A stretch of 64,000 nucleotides of DNA, from NCBI RefSeq assembly GCF_018881715.1, contig NZ_JACVPW010000002.1:360466-424465 (forward strand), written 5' to 3'. Source of the DNA: Polynucleobacter parvulilacunae (lineage in GTDB: Bacteria > Pseudomonadota > Gammaproteobacteria > Burkholderiales > Burkholderiaceae). The stretch's first letter is position 1. Each line of letters opens with the position of its first letter. This document shows, one piece after another, positions 1-9,552 of the stretch. The notes beneath the pieces were generated by a model. The model had not been told where the DNA came from. It did no database searches and saw nothing but the letters and a program-made list of their open reading frames with translations. The translations under genes and the position numbers were made by a program.

Positions 1-410
1 AAAGATCCGCAGCAGCTATTGTTGAGTTAATTGAAAAAGAAGCTAGTCGTGGCATTACATACGACAAGATTGTCTTGGCAGGATTTTCACAAGGCTGTGC
101 AATGGCCCTACATATTGGTCTGCGCTTTCCACATAAGCTTGCTGGGATCATCGCGCTATCGGGTTACCTACCGCTGGCAATGACTGCCAATCTAGAAAGG
201 CATTCCGCTAACTCTAGTACACCTATCTTTATGGCACATGGCACCTATGACCCAGTAGTAGCGCTGGATCGCGCAGAGGCGTCATATGCGGCACTTGAAA
301 AAATGGGCTATGCAGTAGATTGGAATGAATACCCTATGGAGCACTCAGTCAATCATGAAGAGCTCATGGATATCTCGCGCTTCTTGCAACAGGTATTAGT
401 GACTAAATAA
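1..410 (+). CDS. Carboxylesterase/phospholipase family hydrolase, 3' part only
   Basis: The 5' part of this gene lies outside the window; the reading frame is open from base 3. It is an alpha/beta hydrolase of the phospholipase/carboxylesterase (acyl-protein thioesterase-like) family, which hydrolyses short carboxylic esters in the cytoplasm. The nucleophile elbow GFSQG is visible at about bases 78-92, the acid in HGTYDPVV and the histidine in MEHSVNHEE, so the whole catalytic triad is present in this fragment. The TTG at base 75 is inside the conserved LAGFSQG strand and is not a start. The end overlaps the convergent transporter gene by 8 bases. The natural substrate cannot be told. Confidence 0.85.
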   Translation, partial: RSAAAIVELIEKEASRGITYDKIVLAGFSQGCAMALHIGLRFPHKLAGIIALSGYLPLAMTANLERHSANSSTPIFMAHGTYDPVVALDRAEASYAALEKMGYAVDWNEYPMEHSVNHEELMDISRFLQQVLVTK

Positions 411-1188
411 GTCCATCGGCAATGAGTTTGATGCTAGCTATCAGCAAGAAGAATCTCACGGTACGGTAGTACCACTTCATAGAGATTCTTTTTGCTAAGT
501 AGAAACCAAAGTAAACGCCGACTGGTACACAAGGCAACAAGATAATAGAAGTTGCCAGCTGCTTATAGTTCAGTAAATCCAAATAGGCATAAGGGCCTAA
601 CTTCCCAAAATTAATAATCGTGAAAAAGACGCCTAGCGTCGAGGTATAAACCATCGGCAGAAGCTTTTCTCTGAGCATATATACCGTAATTGGTGGCCCA
701 CCAATATGTGCAACGAATGATGTAAATCCAGATGTCAGTCCCATTGCACGTCCAAGCCATGGATAGGACTTTGTCTCCGCCATATCCATACGCGACATAG
801 CCAGATTTTGAATTAAAAAGAGGAGGGTAAAAATACCAATTGAGAGTGTTAAAACCTGCGGCGTTATAGCGGTAAAGAAAATCATTCCCAAAAGAAGTCC
901 CGCTATTGATGGCGGAATAATAATCTTCAGAATACGCCAATCAGCATTACGAATGAAACGACGCAAACCCACCAAATCGATAGCGATCAACAGTGGCAGC
1001 AAAATTGCCAATGCCTCATTAATACTGGACTGACTTGCCATTAGCGGCAAAGAAAGAATCCCTAGGCCGGCACCAAAGCCACTCTTGGAGATCCCAACAA
1101 TGATGACACTCATCACAGCGCAGACAAAAAATGCAAATGAGTGCGCATGGAAGGACTGAGCCAGTGAGGCGGCAATTAAATCAAACAT
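403..1188 (-). CDS. TSUP (TauE/SafE) family membrane permease
   Basis: A 261-residue protein that is almost entirely hydrophobic, with about eight membrane segments and a repeated half, as expected for the TSUP (TauE/SafE) family of anion exporters. Members move sulfite, sulfoacetate, thiosulfate or other small organosulfur anions, but the substrate of this one cannot be read from sequence. The N-terminal half has the motif SKSGFGAGLGILSLPLMA and the second half GLTSGFTSFVAHIGGPPITVYML, the two inverted-repeat signature stretches of the family. It lies 9 bases downstream of the NRAMP-like gene on the same strand, so the two are probably cotranscribed. Confidence 0.88.
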   Translation of the reverse strand: MFDLIAASLAQSFHAHSFAFFVCAVMSVIIVGISKSGFGAGLGILSLPLMASQSSINEALAILLPLLIAIDLVGLRRFIRNADWRILKIIIPPSIAGLLLGMIFFTAITPQVLTLSIGIFTLLFLIQNLAMSRMDMAETKSYPWLGRAMGLTSGFTSFVAHIGGPPITVYMLREKLLPMVYTSTLGVFFTIINFGKLGPYAYLDLLNYKQLATSIILLPCVPVGVYFGFYLAKRISMKWYYRTVRFFLLIASIKLIADGLI

Positions 1189-1197
1189 CAGCAGATC

Positions 1198-2475
1198 TTA
1201 CCAAGCAATGAATAGATAGACAGCCGCCGCAGCCATAAAGCCTGTAGCTAACCATCCAAAAAATCGCATTGTCAATGAAGCAACATGAATCCCCATCACG
1301 GATTGCTTGGATGACAAGATCATAATCGCCACCATTAAAGGAACAGCAACAACCCCATTAATCACCGCACTCCAAAATAAAGCCTTCATAGGGCTGATGG
1401 GTGAATACTGAATTGCCAGAGCCACTAAAACACTGAATGCAATGATGGCGTAGAACTTACTTGCTTGGGCGGCAGAATCTTCGAGGCTTGAGCGCCAACC
1501 AAACACTTCAGATAAAGCATAAGCAGCTGAGCCAGCGAGCACAGGAACACCCATGAGTCCTACACCGAGAATCCCAAGGGCAAATAACAAGAAAGTAAAT
1601 TCACCAGCAAGAGGTCTTAGTGCGGACGCTGCTTGTGCAGCAGTATTAATGTCCTTTATACCGGCAGCATGTAGCGTCACTGCCGTAGCGAGAATAATGC
1701 AGTAAGCGGCGACATTAGAGTACAACATCCCGCTCCAGGTATCCCAATGAATTCTTCTCAGCTCTGTTTTTACTTCTTCATCATTTTGATTCTCAAGCAG
1801 ACTGGTCTGCCCTCGGAGATTCATATCCTCTACCTCTTGAGAGGATTGCCAAAAGAATAAGTAGGGGCTGATAGTGGTGCCAAAAATACCAACAACGACC
1901 GCAGCCGACTCTGCACTCCATGTCAGCGTAGGAAAGAATGTACTCCAGATCACATCACCCCAAGGAATATGAACAGTAAAGAGAACCGCACCGTATGCCA
2001 ATAGGGATAAAGATAACCATTTCAGAAAGAAAACATAATGGCGATACGGAATCAATATTTGCAATGCCAAAGTCAGCAACACAAAGATACCTGTCATGAT
2101 GTGCCAATTGATGCCCGTAACTAACTGTGCTACCTCGCCCATTGCGGCAATATCAGCAGCAATATTGAGGACATTGGCAATTAAGAGTAACAACACAAGA
2201 ATGATTAATACTGCAGGCGGAAAGGCAAGCTTCATATTCGCAGATAAGCCGCGCCCCGTTACCCTGCCAATACGAGCACATAAGACCTGAATGGTCGACA
2301 TCAATGGGTAGGCAAACGGCATAGTCCATAGCATGTTGAGACCAAATTGCGCACCCGCTTGAGAATAAGTCACTATCCCACTGGGATCATCGTCCGCCAC
2401 ACCCGTCACCAATCCTGGACCCACTCTTGATAATGGATGCTGCTTAATGCGGGACCATATTGCCGATAGATTCAT
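1198..2475 (-). CDS. NRAMP-like divalent metal transporter with divergent metal site
   Basis: A polytopic membrane protein of about 425 residues of the NRAMP superfamily, which couples proton flow to uptake of divalent metals. The ATG at 2475 is preferred over a TTG 24 bases upstream. Helix 1 carries DDDPSG (residues 28-33) where canonical MntH has DPGN. Helix 6 carries TISPYLFFWQ (201-210) where canonical members have a MPH motif, so the metal-ligating methionine and neighbouring histidine are replaced by Ser203 and Tyr205. The family assignment is safe from the overall pattern, but the changed ligands mean that Mn/Fe specificity should not be assumed. It is followed by the TSUP permease gene. 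Confidence 0.82.
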   Translation of the reverse strand: MNLSAIWSRIKQHPLSRVGPGLVTGVADDDPSGIVTYSQAGAQFGLNMLWTMPFAYPLMSTIQVLCARIGRVTGRGLSANMKLAFPPAVLIILVLLLLIANVLNIAADIAAMGEVAQLVTGINWHIMTGIFVLLTLALQILIPYRHYVFFLKWLSLSLLAYGAVLFTVHIPWGDVIWSTFFPTLTWSAESAAVVVGIFGTTISPYLFFWQSSQEVEDMNLRGQTSLLENQNDEEVKTELRRIHWDTWSGMLYSNVAAYCIILATAVTLHAAGIKDINTAAQAASALRPLAGEFTFLLFALGILGVGLMGVPVLAGSAAYALSEVFGWRSSLEDSAAQASKFYAIIAFSVLVALAIQYSPISPMKALFWSAVINGVVAVPLMVAIMILSSKQSVMGIHVASLTMRFFGWLATGFMAAAAVYLFIAW

Positions 2476-2543
2476 GCTTTCAGTGTAGCCTCTAATCAAG
2501 AAAAAGGACTCATATAGAGCCCTTTAGTTCGGGGGTGAAGTCT

Positions 2544-3626
2544 TCAAAGCTTTTTACTAAAACTGTATTGTGCAAATGCCTGTTCAGCCACATTAAACCA
2601 CTGTGCTTCCATGTTTCTGAAGGCGCGATAGTCATCAAAGATCTTTTTGAATTGCGGGTTCTTGGCAGACTCTTCTGTATAAGTGTCCTGACTTGCTTTA
2701 AAGCACGCATCTAAGATTGAAGAGTTGAACTTACGCAGGACAGCGCCATTCTGAAGCAAGCGTTGTAGTGCTGGCGGATTGAGTGCGTCGTATTTAGCGC
2801 ACATATCGGTATGCGCCTCGAAACAAGCAGCTTCCCAAGCTGCCTGGTATGCAGGCGGCAAGGAATCCCACTGCTTCTTATTCACCAAGAAAGAAAGTCC
2901 AGCAGCGCCTTCCCAGAAGGCAGGATAGTAATAGTTCTTGGCAACCTTTGCTAAGCCTAATTTTTCATCATCGTATGGACCAACAAATTCTGCAGCATCA
3001 ATCGTGCCTTTTTCTAGTGCAGAGTAAATCTCGCCTGCAGGCAACTGTTGTGGCACAACACCGAGCTTTGCGAGTACTTGCCCAGCAAAGCCTGCGATAC
3101 GGAATTTCAGACCCTTAAGATCTTCTGGCGATTTAATTTCCTTACGAAACCAACCACCCATTTGTGTGCCAGTCTGCCCGCCCAGAAAATTCACAATGTT
3201 GTAACTGGCATAGAGCTCGCGCATGAGCTTCATACCATTGCCGTGCAGCATCCAGGCGGATTGTTGACGGGCAGTCATACCAAATGGAGCGGCAGTATCG
3301 AAAATAAATGCGCTGTTCTTACCGAGATAGTAGTAGCTAGCAGTATGTCCGCACTCTACCGTGCCATTCTGTACTGCATCCAACACTTGCAGTGCAGGCA
3401 CCACCTCTCCAGCCGCAAATACTTTGACATTAAATTTGCCATCAGTTGCTTTGCTTAAAGCCTTAGCAAACACCTCAGGAGTGCCAAACAATGTATCCAA
3501 TGATTTAGGAAAGCTCGATACCAAACGCCAATTGAGGGTTGGCAGGCTTTGCGCAATAGATGGCGCAGCAAGGGCTGCAGCGCCAGCGCCAATAGTGGCT
3601 TTCTTTAAAAATGAACGTCTTTGCAT
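2544..3626 (-). CDS. TRAP transporter solute-binding protein (DctP family), Tat-exported
   Basis: A 360-residue periplasmic receptor for a tripartite ATP-independent periplasmic transporter. The N-terminus has a twin-arginine signal, RRSFLKK followed by a hydrophobic stretch and a likely cleavage after APSIAQ. The body matches the DctP family (motifs LNWRLVSSFPKSLDTLFG, GLKFRIAGFAGQVLAKLGVV, IDAAEFVGPYDDEKLGL), and the arginine in the KFRI segment is the usual carboxylate anchor. This subgroup includes receptors for alpha-keto acids such as TakP. A strong ribosome site (AAGGGG) precedes the ATG. No TRAP membrane subunits lie beside it here, so its partners must be encoded elsewhere. Confidence 0.9.
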   Translation of the reverse strand: MQRRSFLKKATIGAGAAALAAPSIAQSLPTLNWRLVSSFPKSLDTLFGTPEVFAKALSKATDGKFNVKVFAAGEVVPALQVLDAVQNGTVECGHTASYYYLGKNSAFIFDTAAPFGMTARQQSAWMLHGNGMKLMRELYASYNIVNFLGGQTGTQMGGWFRKEIKSPEDLKGLKFRIAGFAGQVLAKLGVVPQQLPAGEIYSALEKGTIDAAEFVGPYDDEKLGLAKVAKNYYYPAFWEGAAGLSFLVNKKQWDSLPPAYQAAWEAACFEAHTDMCAKYDALNPPALQRLLQNGAVLRKFNSSILDACFKASQDTYTEESAKNPQFKKIFDDYRAFRNMEAQWFNVAEQAFAQYSFSKKL

Positions 3627-3674
3627 TGTCCTTACCCCTTTAAGAAATAGTGAGTTTGTCTTCGGTTACTGCGT

Positions 3675-5021
3675 TTATTTTCCACCAACCGTCATCGATC
3701 CCAATAAGATAGATCCCGTTTCCTTGGTGCCGCGTATAAGAGTATCGCTACCAATCAATTGAATATCTAACAGCATATCGCGCAAGTTACCTGCAATGGT
3801 GACCTCTTCAACCGGATACTGAATCTCGCCATTCTCCACCCAATAACCAAAGGCACCACGAGAGTAATCGCCTGTGACGTAATTCACGCCCTGCCCCATG
3901 AGCTCGGTAACCAATAAACCAGTACCCATCTCTTTTAGCAAAGCAGGCAAACCACCTTTGGGAGTTTTTTTACTCTTCAGTGTAAGGTGATGAGAGCCAC
4001 CAGCATTACCAGTAGTTTGCATACCTAACTTACGTGCCGAATAGGTTGATAAAAAATACCCTTCTAGAATTCCTTTATCAACGACTGTACGGGCGGAAGT
4101 TTTTACACCTTCTTCGTCAAATGGCGCACTACCCGTCATAGCTTTCAAATGCGGATCTTCGAATAGGCTGACGTGCTTTGGCAACACTTGCTTACCCAAA
4201 CTATCGAGCAGAAAGCTGGAGCGGCGGTATAAAGCACCACCTGAGACCGCCTGCACCAAGCCTCCCAATAAGCCAGCAGCTAAGGGCGCTTCAAAGATTA
4301 CTGGGCAACGCCTCGTAGTTAACGAGCGTGCTTTTAACCTTGAAAGTGCCCGCTGAGCAGCATAGATTCCAATTGCAGCAGGATCTGCCAACTCTTCCGG
4401 AATGCGAGAGCTTGAATACCAATCATCGCGCTGCATATGCCCTTTCTTACCACCCTCATTTGCAATGGGCGCACAAGAAATGTAGTGACGAGAAAATGGA
4501 TAGCCTCCCATAAACCCATGCGAGGTACCCATCATAAAATGCGCATGATGCGCTGATACAGAAGCGCCATCACTATTTTGGATTTGCTTACTTACTGAAA
4601 ATGCTGCACCTTCAGCAGTACGCGCAATTTCTACAGCGCGTACTGCATCTAAATTCCATGGATGAAATAAATCAAGATCCAGCGGATTTTTTTCCAAGAG
4701 CTCAGCTTCAGCAGGACCCGCACATAAATCTTCAGCGGTATGCTGCGCAATATGATACGCAGCATCCACTGTGGCCTTTAGAGACTCTTTAGAAAAATCG
4801 CTTGTACTGGCATTACCGCGATGATGACCCAAAAATACCGTAACCCCAACTTGCTTATCCAAACTTTGCTCGATAGTTTCAACCTCACCTTTGCGGACGG
4901 TTACCGAAAGACCCTGACCCTCAGAAACTTCGGCAATGGCATCTGAGGCACCCCTTCTTTTGGCCTCTTTAAGCATGAAATCGATGATTTCTTGAAACTG
5001 GTTGGATGTGTATGTAAACAT
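3675..5021 (-). CDS. pmbA: PmbA/TldE metalloprotease family protein
   Basis: A 448-residue cytoplasmic protein of the TldD/PmbA family, which in Escherichia coli forms a heterodimeric protease with TldD, matures microcin B17 and degrades CcdA. TldE/PmbA is the partner that lacks the zinc HExxH motif, and I see none here. Typical stretches are SEGQGLSVTVRKGEVETIE near the N-terminus, the central FEAPLAAGLLGGLV and the C-terminal YSRGAFGYWVENGEIQYPVEEVTIAGNL (in two parts). It is divergent from mogA, with only 26 bases between the two start codons, so their promoters must overlap or sit inside the genes. Confidence 0.93.
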   Translation of the reverse strand: MFTYTSNQFQEIIDFMLKEAKRRGASDAIAEVSEGQGLSVTVRKGEVETIEQSLDKQVGVTVFLGHHRGNASTSDFSKESLKATVDAAYHIAQHTAEDLCAGPAEAELLEKNPLDLDLFHPWNLDAVRAVEIARTAEGAAFSVSKQIQNSDGASVSAHHAHFMMGTSHGFMGGYPFSRHYISCAPIANEGGKKGHMQRDDWYSSSRIPEELADPAAIGIYAAQRALSRLKARSLTTRRCPVIFEAPLAAGLLGGLVQAVSGGALYRRSSFLLDSLGKQVLPKHVSLFEDPHLKAMTGSAPFDEEGVKTSARTVVDKGILEGYFLSTYSARKLGMQTTGNAGGSHHLTLKSKKTPKGGLPALLKEMGTGLLVTELMGQGVNYVTGDYSRGAFGYWVENGEIQYPVEEVTIAGNLRDMLLDIQLIGSDTLIRGTKETGSILLGSMTVGGK

Positions 5022-5047
5022 GCCCTAATAATAGCTAGAATAGAAAT

Positions 5048-5671
5048 ATGAAGCATACAGAAGCCCTAAAACGAAATAGCCCAAATGAGGTCAAAATTGG
5101 CCTGATTTCCATCTCGGATCGCGCCAGTAAGGGCGTTTATCAGGATGAGGGCATTCCCGCCCTGCAAACCTGGCTCACGAAGGCAATTAGTAATCCCTGC
5201 GTTTTTCATGAACGCCTGATTGCCGATGAATCTGAAGCGATTACCGAGACTATTGTTGAATTGGTTGATGAACTAGGGTGCGATTTAGTCCTCACCACAG
5301 GCGGCACAGGCCCCTCCAGAAGAGATGTCACCCCAGAGGCTACTCGTGAGGCTGGAACCCGTGAGATGCCCGGATTTGGCGAGCAGATGCGTCAAATTAG
5401 CCTGCACTTTGTACCAACTGCAATTCTCTCCAGACAAACTGCAGTCCTCAGAGAAATTGACGGCCATGCCGCTCTAGTCATTAACTTGCCTGGACAGCCT
5501 AAGGCGATTGCAGAAACGCTGGAAGGCCTCAAGGATGAAAATGGCAAATCCATCGTGCCCGGCATTTTTGCCGCAGTGCCTTATTGCATTGACTTGATTG
5601 GTGGCCCATACATCGAAACCGATGAAACAGTCATCAAGGTCTTCAGACCAAAGAGCGCCATCAAAAAATGA
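5048..5671 (+). CDS. mogA: Molybdopterin adenylyltransferase MogA
   Basis: A 207-residue protein of the MoaB/Mog family, which adenylylates molybdopterin before molybdate insertion in molybdenum cofactor synthesis. The MPT/ATP-binding signature TTGGTGPSRRDVTPEAT is complete (about residues 84-100), and it is preceded by IGLISISDRASKG, the usual N-terminal strand. Asp and Glu residues in the D-V-T-P-E segment are the known catalytic side chains of MogA. The gene stands alone with its own rho-independent terminator just downstream, and is divergent from pmbA. Confidence 0.93.
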   Translation: MKHTEALKRNSPNEVKIGLISISDRASKGVYQDEGIPALQTWLTKAISNPCVFHERLIADESEAITETIVELVDELGCDLVLTTGGTGPSRRDVTPEATREAGTREMPGFGEQMRQISLHFVPTAILSRQTAVLREIDGHAALVINLPGQPKAIAETLEGLKDENGKSIVPGIFAAVPYCIDLIGGPYIETDETVIKVFRPKSAIKK

Positions 5672-5693
5672 TTGACCGCCTTAGCAGATAAAC

Positions 5694-5719
5694 AAAAGGT
5701 CCGCAGTGCGGACCTTTTT
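5694..5719 (+). terminator. Rho-independent terminator after mogA
   Basis: A perfect inverted repeat, GGTCCGC-AGT-GCGGACC, extended by AAAA on the left and TTTTT on the right, lies 23 bases after the mogA stop codon. It can also act on the opposite strand at the end of orn, whose stop is at 5752. Confidence 0.9.
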
Positions 5720-5751
5720 CTTCTCTCTTTTTCTTTTTTCGCCGTCCTTAT

Positions 5752-6363
5752 TTACTGCTGAGGCAAGGGAATAATAAATTTCTCGCGATAGTACTTAAGC
5801 TCTTCAATCGACTCTTCGATATCAGCTAAAGCAGTATGTGCCTGGTTCTTAGTAAAGCCTTTAACCAATTCTGGATGCCAGCGCTTGCACAATTCTTTTA
5901 ATGTAGATACATCGATATTTCGATAATGAAAGTAAGCCTCTAACTTAGGCATGTACTTCGCCATAAAGCGTCTGTCTTGGCCAATCGTATTGCCACACAT
6001 TGGCGCAATACCAGCCTTGATGTATTTTTTCAAAAAAGCAATGCATTCTGCTTCAACGGTCGCCTCATCCAAAGTGGATGCCTTTACCTTATCGATCAAA
6101 CCAGAGCGGCCATGAGTACCCTTATTCCAGGCATCCATTGCATCTAAGACTGTGTCTTCTTGATGCACTACCCAGACAGGGGCGGTGGCGATGGTGTTGA
6201 GGTGGGCATCCGTAACAATGATGGCAATTTCCAGAATTCGTTCGTTTTCTGGATTTAGTCCTGACATCTCCATATCCACCCAAATGAGATGCTCATTGGC
6301 TGGTGCCGCCTTAGTTGTTGCCACGGCTGCTACTGTGGCTGTAGTGTTGATTTGCTCGCTCAT
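5752..6363 (-). CDS. orn: Oligoribonuclease
   Basis: A 203-residue 3'-to-5' exoribonuclease of the DEDDh family that degrades di- and short oligoribonucleotides, including pGpG from cyclic-di-GMP turnover. Exo I motif [11 protein letters not shown] starts at residue 26, and the [14 protein letters not shown] segment near the end supplies the catalytic His and Asp of motif III. The N-terminal 25 residues are Ala/Thr-rich and longer than usual for Orn. The ATG at 6363 is kept because no better start lies before the Exo I motif. It is divergent from the M48 peptidase gene, with 15 bases between the start codons. Confidence 0.95.
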   Translation of the reverse strand: MSEQINTTATVAAVATTKAAPANEHLIWVDMEMSGLNPENERILEIAIIVTDAHLNTIATAPVWVVHQEDTVLDAMDAWNKGTHGRSGLIDKVKASTLDEATVEAECIAFLKKYIKAGIAPMCGNTIGQDRRFMAKYMPKLEAYFHYRNIDVSTLKELCKRWHPELVKGFTKNQAHTALADIEESIEELKYYREKFIIPLPQQ

Positions 6364-6378
6364 ATCTATAATGATCTC

Positions 6379-7632
6379 ATGACATTCACAATTGTTTTCC
6401 TAATCGCCTTTATCGCCAGCTTTGGCCTTCGCCACTGGCTATCCCAACGTCAAATTCGCTATGTAGCACAGCATCGCAATGCCGTCCCTGCAGATTTCGC
6501 TGAAAAAGTGACTTTAGCCGAACATCAAAAGGCTGCCGACTACACCATCGCCAAATTACGTCTGGGCATTTTAGAGAACGGGGTCAGCGCCATTATTTTA
6601 ATTGGCTTCACCTTACTAGGTGGACTGCAGATTTTGAATATGGCTTTACTCCAATTCTTAGGCGAAGGCGTTGCTCAGCAAATTGCTTTGCTAGTCTCCA
6701 TTGTGATTATTTCCGGAATACTCGATATCCCCTTCTCTTGGTACAAACAGTTCCATCTTGAAGAGCGCTTTGGCTTTAATCGCATGGGCAAGAAATTATT
6801 CTTCTCAGACATATTTAAAGGCATGGCAGTAGGCGGGGCGATTGGCATTCCATTGCTCTGGGTCATTCTGACTTTGATGGCAAAAGCGGGGGATTTATGG
6901 TGGCTGTGGGCATGGGCAGTTTTGACTGCGTTTAGCTTGTTGATGCAGTGGATCTTCCCAACCTTTATTGCCCCACTCTTTAATAAGTTTCAAGCTTTAG
7001 AAGATGGTCCTTTAAAAACACAGATTGAAGCACTACTCAAACGCTGTGATTTTGCCAGCCAAGGTTTATTTGTGATGGATGGCAGTAAACGTAGTGCTCA
7101 CGGCAATGCATTCTTTGCCGGAATGGGCAAAGCAAAGCGAATTGTATTTTTTGATACCTTAATTGAGAAACTCAACCCAGGCGAAGTAGAGGCTGTTCTT
7201 GCTCATGAGCTTGGCCACTTTAAATGCAAACATATTCGCAAACGTCTCTTGGTTTCCTTCGCCCTGAGCTTTGGTATGTTCGCCCTCCTGGGCTGGATTA
7301 GCACCAAGGTGTGGTTCTATACAGACTTAGGTGTAATGCCTAATCTCAATGGTTACAACGGTGGCTTAGCCCTGGCGCTCTTTATGCTGGTATCGCCTGT
7401 CTTTAGCTTCTTCTTCACGCCACTATCTAGCCTTGCTTCTCGCAAACATGAATATGAAGCAGATGGCTTTGCTGCTGAAAAATCTTCTGCAAAAGATTTG
7501 ATTACTGCCTTAGTAAAGTTGTATCAAGACAATGCATCGACCCTAACGCCAGATCCGATCTACACCGCTTTCTATAGCTCGCATCCGCCTGCACCATTGC
7601 GCATTGCCAACTTGCAACGCTTTAGCTCATAA
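6379..7632 (+). CDS. M48 family (Ste24-like) membrane zinc metallopeptidase
   Basis: An integral membrane peptidase of 417 residues when started at the ATG at 6379; the longer frame from 6289 runs antisense through the start of orn and is not used. The zinc motif HELGH lies in [13 protein letters not shown], with the third ligand in the later [10 protein letters not shown] segment, exactly as in CAAX protease/Ste24 homologues. Hydrophobic segments flank it on both sides. Bacterial members act in membrane protein quality control. It sits directly before rsgA with 2 bases between them and is probably cotranscribed with it, an arrangement also seen in related betaproteobacteria. Confidence 0.92.
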   Translation: MTFTIVFLIAFIASFGLRHWLSQRQIRYVAQHRNAVPADFAEKVTLAEHQKAADYTIAKLRLGILENGVSAIILIGFTLLGGLQILNMALLQFLGEGVAQQIALLVSIVIISGILDIPFSWYKQFHLEERFGFNRMGKKLFFSDIFKGMAVGGAIGIPLLWVILTLMAKAGDLWWLWAWAVLTAFSLLMQWIFPTFIAPLFNKFQALEDGPLKTQIEALLKRCDFASQGLFVMDGSKRSAHGNAFFAGMGKAKRIVFFDTLIEKLNPGEVEAVLAHELGHFKCKHIRKRLLVSFALSFGMFALLGWISTKVWFYTDLGVMPNLNGYNGGLALALFMLVSPVFSFFFTPLSSLASRKHEYEADGFAAEKSSAKDLITALVKLYQDNASTLTPDPIYTAFYSSHPPAPLRIANLQRFSS

Positions 7633-7634
7633 CA

Positions 7635-8648
7635 ATGGAACAGTTTCATGCGCTACTGATTGCCTCTTATGGGAGACATTATTTAGCGCAGCGTTTGATT
7701 GCCGATGCTAGTGGTCAAGAATCACCTGATGGCCCACTGATTCAAGTCAGTACGCCAGCCAAGCAACACATCGGTGCCGTGGGTGATCGTATGTTGTTGG
7801 AGATGACTTCAGCCGATCAAGCGCGCATTATTCAAATTGAACCTCGAGAAAATCTTCTCTATCGCTCTGATGCTTTTAAGAGTAAGTTGATTGCATCCAA
7901 CGTCGATCAAATTCTAGTAGTGCTCGCAACGCAACCGGCTTTCTCGCCAGATCTATTGGGTAGAGCAGTAGTAGCTGCAGAGGCCAATCAAATTGGCTTG
8001 CATATTTTGCTAAACAAGTGCGATCTCAAAGATAATTTGGAGCATGCGCGCAAAATCATCGCGCCCTATGCACGCATGGGCTATCAAGTGAGCGAAGTCT
8101 CCGCCAAATTTGATCCAGCATCCATCGATGCTTTGCGCGCTGCCTTACAAGGTAAGGTCTCGGTCTTTGTGGGACAGTCAGGTATGGGTAAATCTAGCCT
8201 ACTCAATGCCTGGATACCCAATGCTGCCGCGTTGACCCAAGAATATTCTGTGCGCTTAGATACCGGTAAACACACTACTACTGCCTGTCGTTACTTCGAA
8301 TTACCTGAGACATGGGGAAGAGATGAGACTGGCAAACTTGGAGCGCTTATTGACTCACCAGGCTTCCAAGAATTTGGCTTAGCGCATATGTCAGTCAGTG
8401 AATTGCAGCACGCCTTTAGAGAATTCAAAGACTTGCTAGGTAAGTGTCGCTTTCATAATTGCGCACATCTCTCGGAACCTGATTGCGCAGTGCGTGAAGC
8501 GGTAGACAAAAATGAAATAGCGCCAGAAAGACTGGCGCTATTCAGACAGCTGCACTCAGATTCGAAAACAGCTGATGTGCAAATTCAAGGAATTAGCCAA
8601 GCCAAAGAGCGATGGTCAGCATTAGCAACAAAGCCATCCAAGCGATAA
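7635..8648 (+). CDS. rsgA: Ribosome small subunit-dependent GTPase A
   Basis: A 337-residue circularly permuted GTPase that checks late 30S subunit maturation. An N-terminal OB-fold is followed by the G4 motif (LNKCDL), then the P-loop GQSGMGKSS and the G3 region DSPGFQEF, which is the permuted order diagnostic of RsgA/YjeQ. The C-terminal zinc cluster is visible as CRFHNCAHLSEPDC. The start ATG lies 2 bases after the preceding stop. The 3' end overlaps the convergent CobD-like gene by 56 bases on the other strand, and both C-termini look genuine. Confidence 0.95.
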   Translation: MEQFHALLIASYGRHYLAQRLIADASGQESPDGPLIQVSTPAKQHIGAVGDRMLLEMTSADQARIIQIEPRENLLYRSDAFKSKLIASNVDQILVVLATQPAFSPDLLGRAVVAAEANQIGLHILLNKCDLKDNLEHARKIIAPYARMGYQVSEVSAKFDPASIDALRAALQGKVSVFVGQSGMGKSSLLNAWIPNAAALTQEYSVRLDTGKHTTTACRYFELPETWGRDETGKLGALIDSPGFQEFGLAHMSVSELQHAFREFKDLLGKCRFHNCAHLSEPDCAVREAVDKNEIAPERLALFRQLHSDSKTADVQIQGISQAKERWSALATKPSKR

Positions 8649-9552
8649 CCAAGCGCCACACCAATCCCACTGCAGAGCGCATCGTGCGCTCAGTAGGCTC
8701 AAGACCTACTTCATAAACAACTGGCTCACCAGCTTCAGCCATACGCAAGGCTTCATCACTATCAGGCTCACTCATAGGCTCACCTAGACGAACACCAAGT
8801 GCACCACTACCAGCAGCGAGAATCACTGCAGACAAAGAGTCTGACCATTTTTGCGTGAGATAACGCCAGCCATATACAGCGCCTTCGAAGTTACCAACAA
8901 TCGCAAAGCCCATTGCAGTAATGCGCGCAGGAACCCAATCCAACACGTAAAAGAAATGGCGGGCAGACTCACTTAAGTTGAAGTCGCCACGCTCTGACCA
9001 ACGTTGTGCAGCAATATCAGCCAAGCGATACAGCACAACGCCCGCAGGGCCCATCGGCATCATGAACCAGAACAGCACGCCAAAGACATGGTGATGCGAG
9101 CCGATGATGGCGCGCTCTAACGCCAAAGAAATTACTTCGGTCTCAGTCAAACTCGTAGTGTCTAATTCTGGTCCGTACCACTCGCCTAAAGCTATACGAG
9201 CTGCCGACAAGTCGTGCGCTTCAATCGCTTCATGAACTGCAGTAAAAGAATGGCTAAATTGACGGAAACCAAAGAACAAGTAAGCAATAACGATGTTCCA
9301 AAGAAAACCTAAGATTGGGTAAGTCACCATACAAGTGACATACACAATGAAGACTAAAAAAGTTGGCAGTATGAAAGCCACTAAGCAGGCCATACGAGCA
9401 CCTACTGGACTTGCCCCATTCTCAGTCTTACCGCCGAATTCAGCAGCGACCCAATCTAACCAGCGAGCGCATACACGCGCAATCCAATGGCTTGAAGTGA
9501 CTGGGCGGTATTGCTCAGCAATAAGGGCGAAGAGAATAGAAAAGAAAGTCAT
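8593..9552 (-). CDS. CobD/CbiB-like membrane protein
   Basis: A 319-residue membrane protein similar in layout to CobD/CbiB (cobalamin side-chain synthase) and to AmpE-like proteins. It begins MTFFSILFALIAEQYRP and has five or so membrane segments, with the family stretches EARIALGEW-like (LSAARIALGEW) and GPAGVVLYRLADI. No cobalamin genes are near, and betaproteobacterial copies in this setting are usually annotated only as CobD/CbiB family, so a role in B12 synthesis is not supported. Its start overlaps the NUDIX gene stop as ATGA, which suggests translational coupling. Confidence 0.75.
   Translation of the reverse strand: MTFFSILFALIAEQYRPVTSSHWIARVCARWLDWVAAEFGGKTENGASPVGARMACLVAFILPTFLVFIVYVTCMVTYPILGFLWNIVIAYLFFGFRQFSHSFTAVHEAIEAHDLSAARIALGEWYGPELDTTSLTETEVISLALERAIIGSHHHVFGVLFWFMMPMGPAGVVLYRLADIAAQRWSERGDFNLSESARHFFYVLDWVPARITAMGFAIVGNFEGAVYGWRYLTQKWSDSLSAVILAAGSGALGVRLGEPMSEPDSDEALRMAEAGEPVVYEVGLEPTERTMRSAVGLVWRLVIAWMALLLMLTIALWLG

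Noticed and set aside
6289..6378. Longer N-terminus of the M48 peptidase
   Set aside because: The extra residues are antisense to the start of orn and are Cys-rich nonsense. The ATG at 6379 starts a proper membrane segment.
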